Positions 61,873 to 64,000 of a stretch of 64,000 nt of DNA are shown here, piece by piece (position 1 is the first letter of the stretch; each line of letters starts with the position of its first letter). Made by a program: the position numbers and the translations under genes. Source of the stretch: Archilochus colubris (Eukaryota; Chordata; Aves; Apodiformes; Trochilidae); contig CM041083.1 of NCBI GenBank assembly GCA_023079485.1, positions 105,043,054-105,107,053 on the forward strand, written 5' to 3'. The notes under the pieces are model-generated. The model saw only the letters and a program-made list of their open reading frames with translations, searched no databases and was not told where the DNA came from.

Positions 61873-64000
61873 GTTATCTTTAAGGTTCTTTCATAGGTAC
61901 ATAAGAAAAGCCATATTGAGAACTGATATGAAGTGTCATTTTTAAATTTTAAAGGGTATTGTATTGAATGTTAAAGGTATTCTTGTTCCTTGCTTCTGAA
62001 AAATTCCTATAATTCTCTAGGCATTCCCAAACAAGCATGAAAAATTCTTAAATTTTTGCAGATTGATTTTTAAAAAACTCCTTGCATTCTGTGCATTGAC
62101 CTCAGTGTTGCCCAGTGGTGTCTGCACCAAAGAGATGCATCAGGTTCTCATCACCAGACAGTGTCCCTGGTACAGTGTGAGAAAAGAAACAGTCTGACAT
62201 CAGCGAATCATGTCATGATTATGTCGTGTAACCTGTACAATCATCTACTGCTGTGCCAGTTGGTGAGCATAGAAATTCCTTCAGCTGATGTCCAGATGCC
62301 TCTGGAGAAACACCTGTACTTTATTCCTCTAAAGCTATCAGATTCCACCCACTGTGTTCCAAATCAACTAAGGGACAGATGTACTTTCAGGAATACATGA
62401 CTGTATTTTTGTTGTTTTTAGCATATGTTGAGCCTTCTGCTTTCTGAAATATGGAAGATTTCCAACAACTGTAGCTAAGTTTTGTATCTAATGCTTTTTG
62501 AAGTTGCTTAATTTTCATTCGGTGGTATTATACTGAAAAAAAAAAAAAATTACTGAATCAGGTGTGGTTAGAAACATGCCAGTCTGCTACTGACTTTATT
62601 TTCTTAATGTCAGACATCTCAAAAGAAGATATGTTGTCAAAAAGAAGTTTTTAGAGGAAAAGGCTAAGTTGGATGCTATTCCTGTTCAATACATTTGGTT
62701 GTACCTAACAAAATGCTGATCATAGCTAACATTCTCAGTACATTGATAGCAAATGAGAAGAAAACAGCTGGCAGATGAAGGAAGGAAGAAAACACATGGC
62801 TAGCCATAGGTCAGTACCTTTGGCATAAAATGATTACAGTAATATTTCCTCCACCTTGGAAATATGGAACTTGATAGTTTCGTTATAGATTTCCTGTGGC
62901 TGAATTTTTTCAACTTTTTTTTAATGTAGCGAAAATATATATATTATTTCATATCTGCCATCTTATTCATATCTCTTCTTTGATTATTGATTATGATGTC
63001 TGGATACATTTGTCAAAATTTCCAAGTCCCTGCAGAATTTGATTTGCTTCCAAATTGAAATTTTTAATTGACCCTTCATTCTAAAATGATTATCGTCTTA
63101 TCACTCCATTTCCCAGGTGGTAAACAGTCTCATAAAAAATAATGCTAAACTGCTGTCAAAATAAACAGGAAAAGGAAAATAGGTCTTAATTTATTTTCTA
63201 TATATAAAATGTAAGCATGTGTGTGTGTATATATATATATATATACACATATATATAAAAGGAGATTCTAGAGGTATCTAAGGATATGCAAACCATAGTG
63301 GTTAATCCTCTTCTGATATTCTGAACTTTAATACAAAAAATCATTTTCAAATTTTCTAGATGATTAGCATAAAAATTATATATTTACATATGATTATAAA
63401 TTAATTAAACACACAGTTTATACCTAGATAAAGCTTATTGAACACTACTGAGGAAATTTTTCCAGGCCTTTAGGTTGTTTCGCACATACCACCAGAAATG
63501 CATATATATCAAGTTAAGCCCCAATATAAATAAGTAGAGTGAATGTGCCAATATTGCTAAGCCTCCAGTTGCAAAATATCATTAAAACTATTTGCCAGCT
63601 TTTAAAATGGTAAAGAAATATTCTTAATTACTCTTTGCTATAATATATGTCTTGACTAACATTTTTCAGTGGCTCAGAGAAGTGTTCCTTTGCCTGGGAA
63701 AGATTTAGCACCATCAGGCCTGATTTTTATACCACTCACACTGCTGTAAATTGGTGATCCTAATAAAATCAGAGAAATAATGCTGATGCAGACCCAATAT
63801 TGGTAATACTTGTGAGGTGAACAAGTTTAACAAGGCTTTATAAACATAAAGTTGTTCTTTGTTACTTCAGCACAAACAGAGGTCAGAGAAGAAATGAAAT
63901 GAAAACCAGAATTAGATTGTCCATTATATGAAACAATGAATGATTAAGTGTATACATTTTGGCTGAAAGATCAGGGACCTCAGTTTGAATGCTGAGGTTT
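61873..64000. other. Unannotated AT-rich noncoding stretch
   Basis: No gene recognised. Contains an A-run at 62537-62549 and a TG/TA microsatellite at 63218-63257. Confidence 0.6.
63218..63257. repeat. Compound (TG)n(TA)n microsatellite
   Basis: Five TG units pass into about nine TA units, then ACACATATATATA. Likely length-polymorphic. Confidence 0.9.

Noticed and set aside
63218..63257. CRISPR-like or regulatory repeat
   Set aside because: Plain dinucleotide microsatellite; no spacers, and the genome is that of a bird.

Overview
The window looks like a gene-poor, AT-rich piece of a bird nuclear chromosome, most likely a passerine or close relative. It could be intergenic or the inside of a very large intron. 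The reasons are the repeats: several 5'-truncated CR1 LINEs ending in the ATTCTATGATTCTATG-type tail, and many solo long terminal repeats (LTRs) of avian endogenous retroviruses. There is also a small nuclear copy of mitochondrial ND5 that keeps a mitochondrial TGA-tryptophan codon. I found no convincing host protein-coding exon. The longest open frames are short, unspliced and unrelated to known families, or they lie inside CR1, LTR or mitochondrial sequence.

Layout. 1-3244: unrecognised. 3250-3685: short LTR with TGTCA/TGACA ends. 6072-6524: CR1. 7031-7777: LTR family B (+). 9940-10751: LTR family A (-) with target duplication TCTTA. 13155-14307: longest uninterrupted CR1, with reverse-transcriptase remnants. 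17080-18187: probable LTR. 22340-22781: CR1 (-). 26090-26900: LTR A (-) with target duplication AGTCT, followed by a CR1 end at 27016-27320. 30071-30565: an unusual palindromic element with a tRNA-like core. 35352-36239: probable LTR (-). 37926-38750: LTR A (+). 39042-39497: internal CR1 piece. 46913-47605: LTR B (-). 48962-49745: LTR family C (+). 52460-52685: possible LTR C fragment (-). 55589-55830: mitochondrial insert, followed directly by an LTR C fragment to 56394. 58984-60018: CR1 split by another LTR. 60100-60455: LTR C fragment (-). 61260-61872: probable LTR. The remainder is AT-rich sequence with short low-complexity tracts.

No genes work together here. The window records successive retroelement insertions, nearly all reduced to solo LTRs with no gag, pol or env left, so recombination between LTR pairs has probably removed the proviral interiors.

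The observation most worth following is at 30065-30571. A 6-bp target duplication (AAGAAC) flanks a TG...CA element made of two 164-bp inverted arms that differ at 8 positions. Each arm carries a TATA-like CCAATAAAAGG. Between them lies a 167-bp core with an 81-nt tRNA-like stretch on the minus strand that has Pol III A-box-like and B-box-like motifs. The left half resembles an LTR followed by an antisense copy of a tRNA-like primer, which could reflect an aberrant reverse-transcription product or a new non-autonomous palindromic element family.
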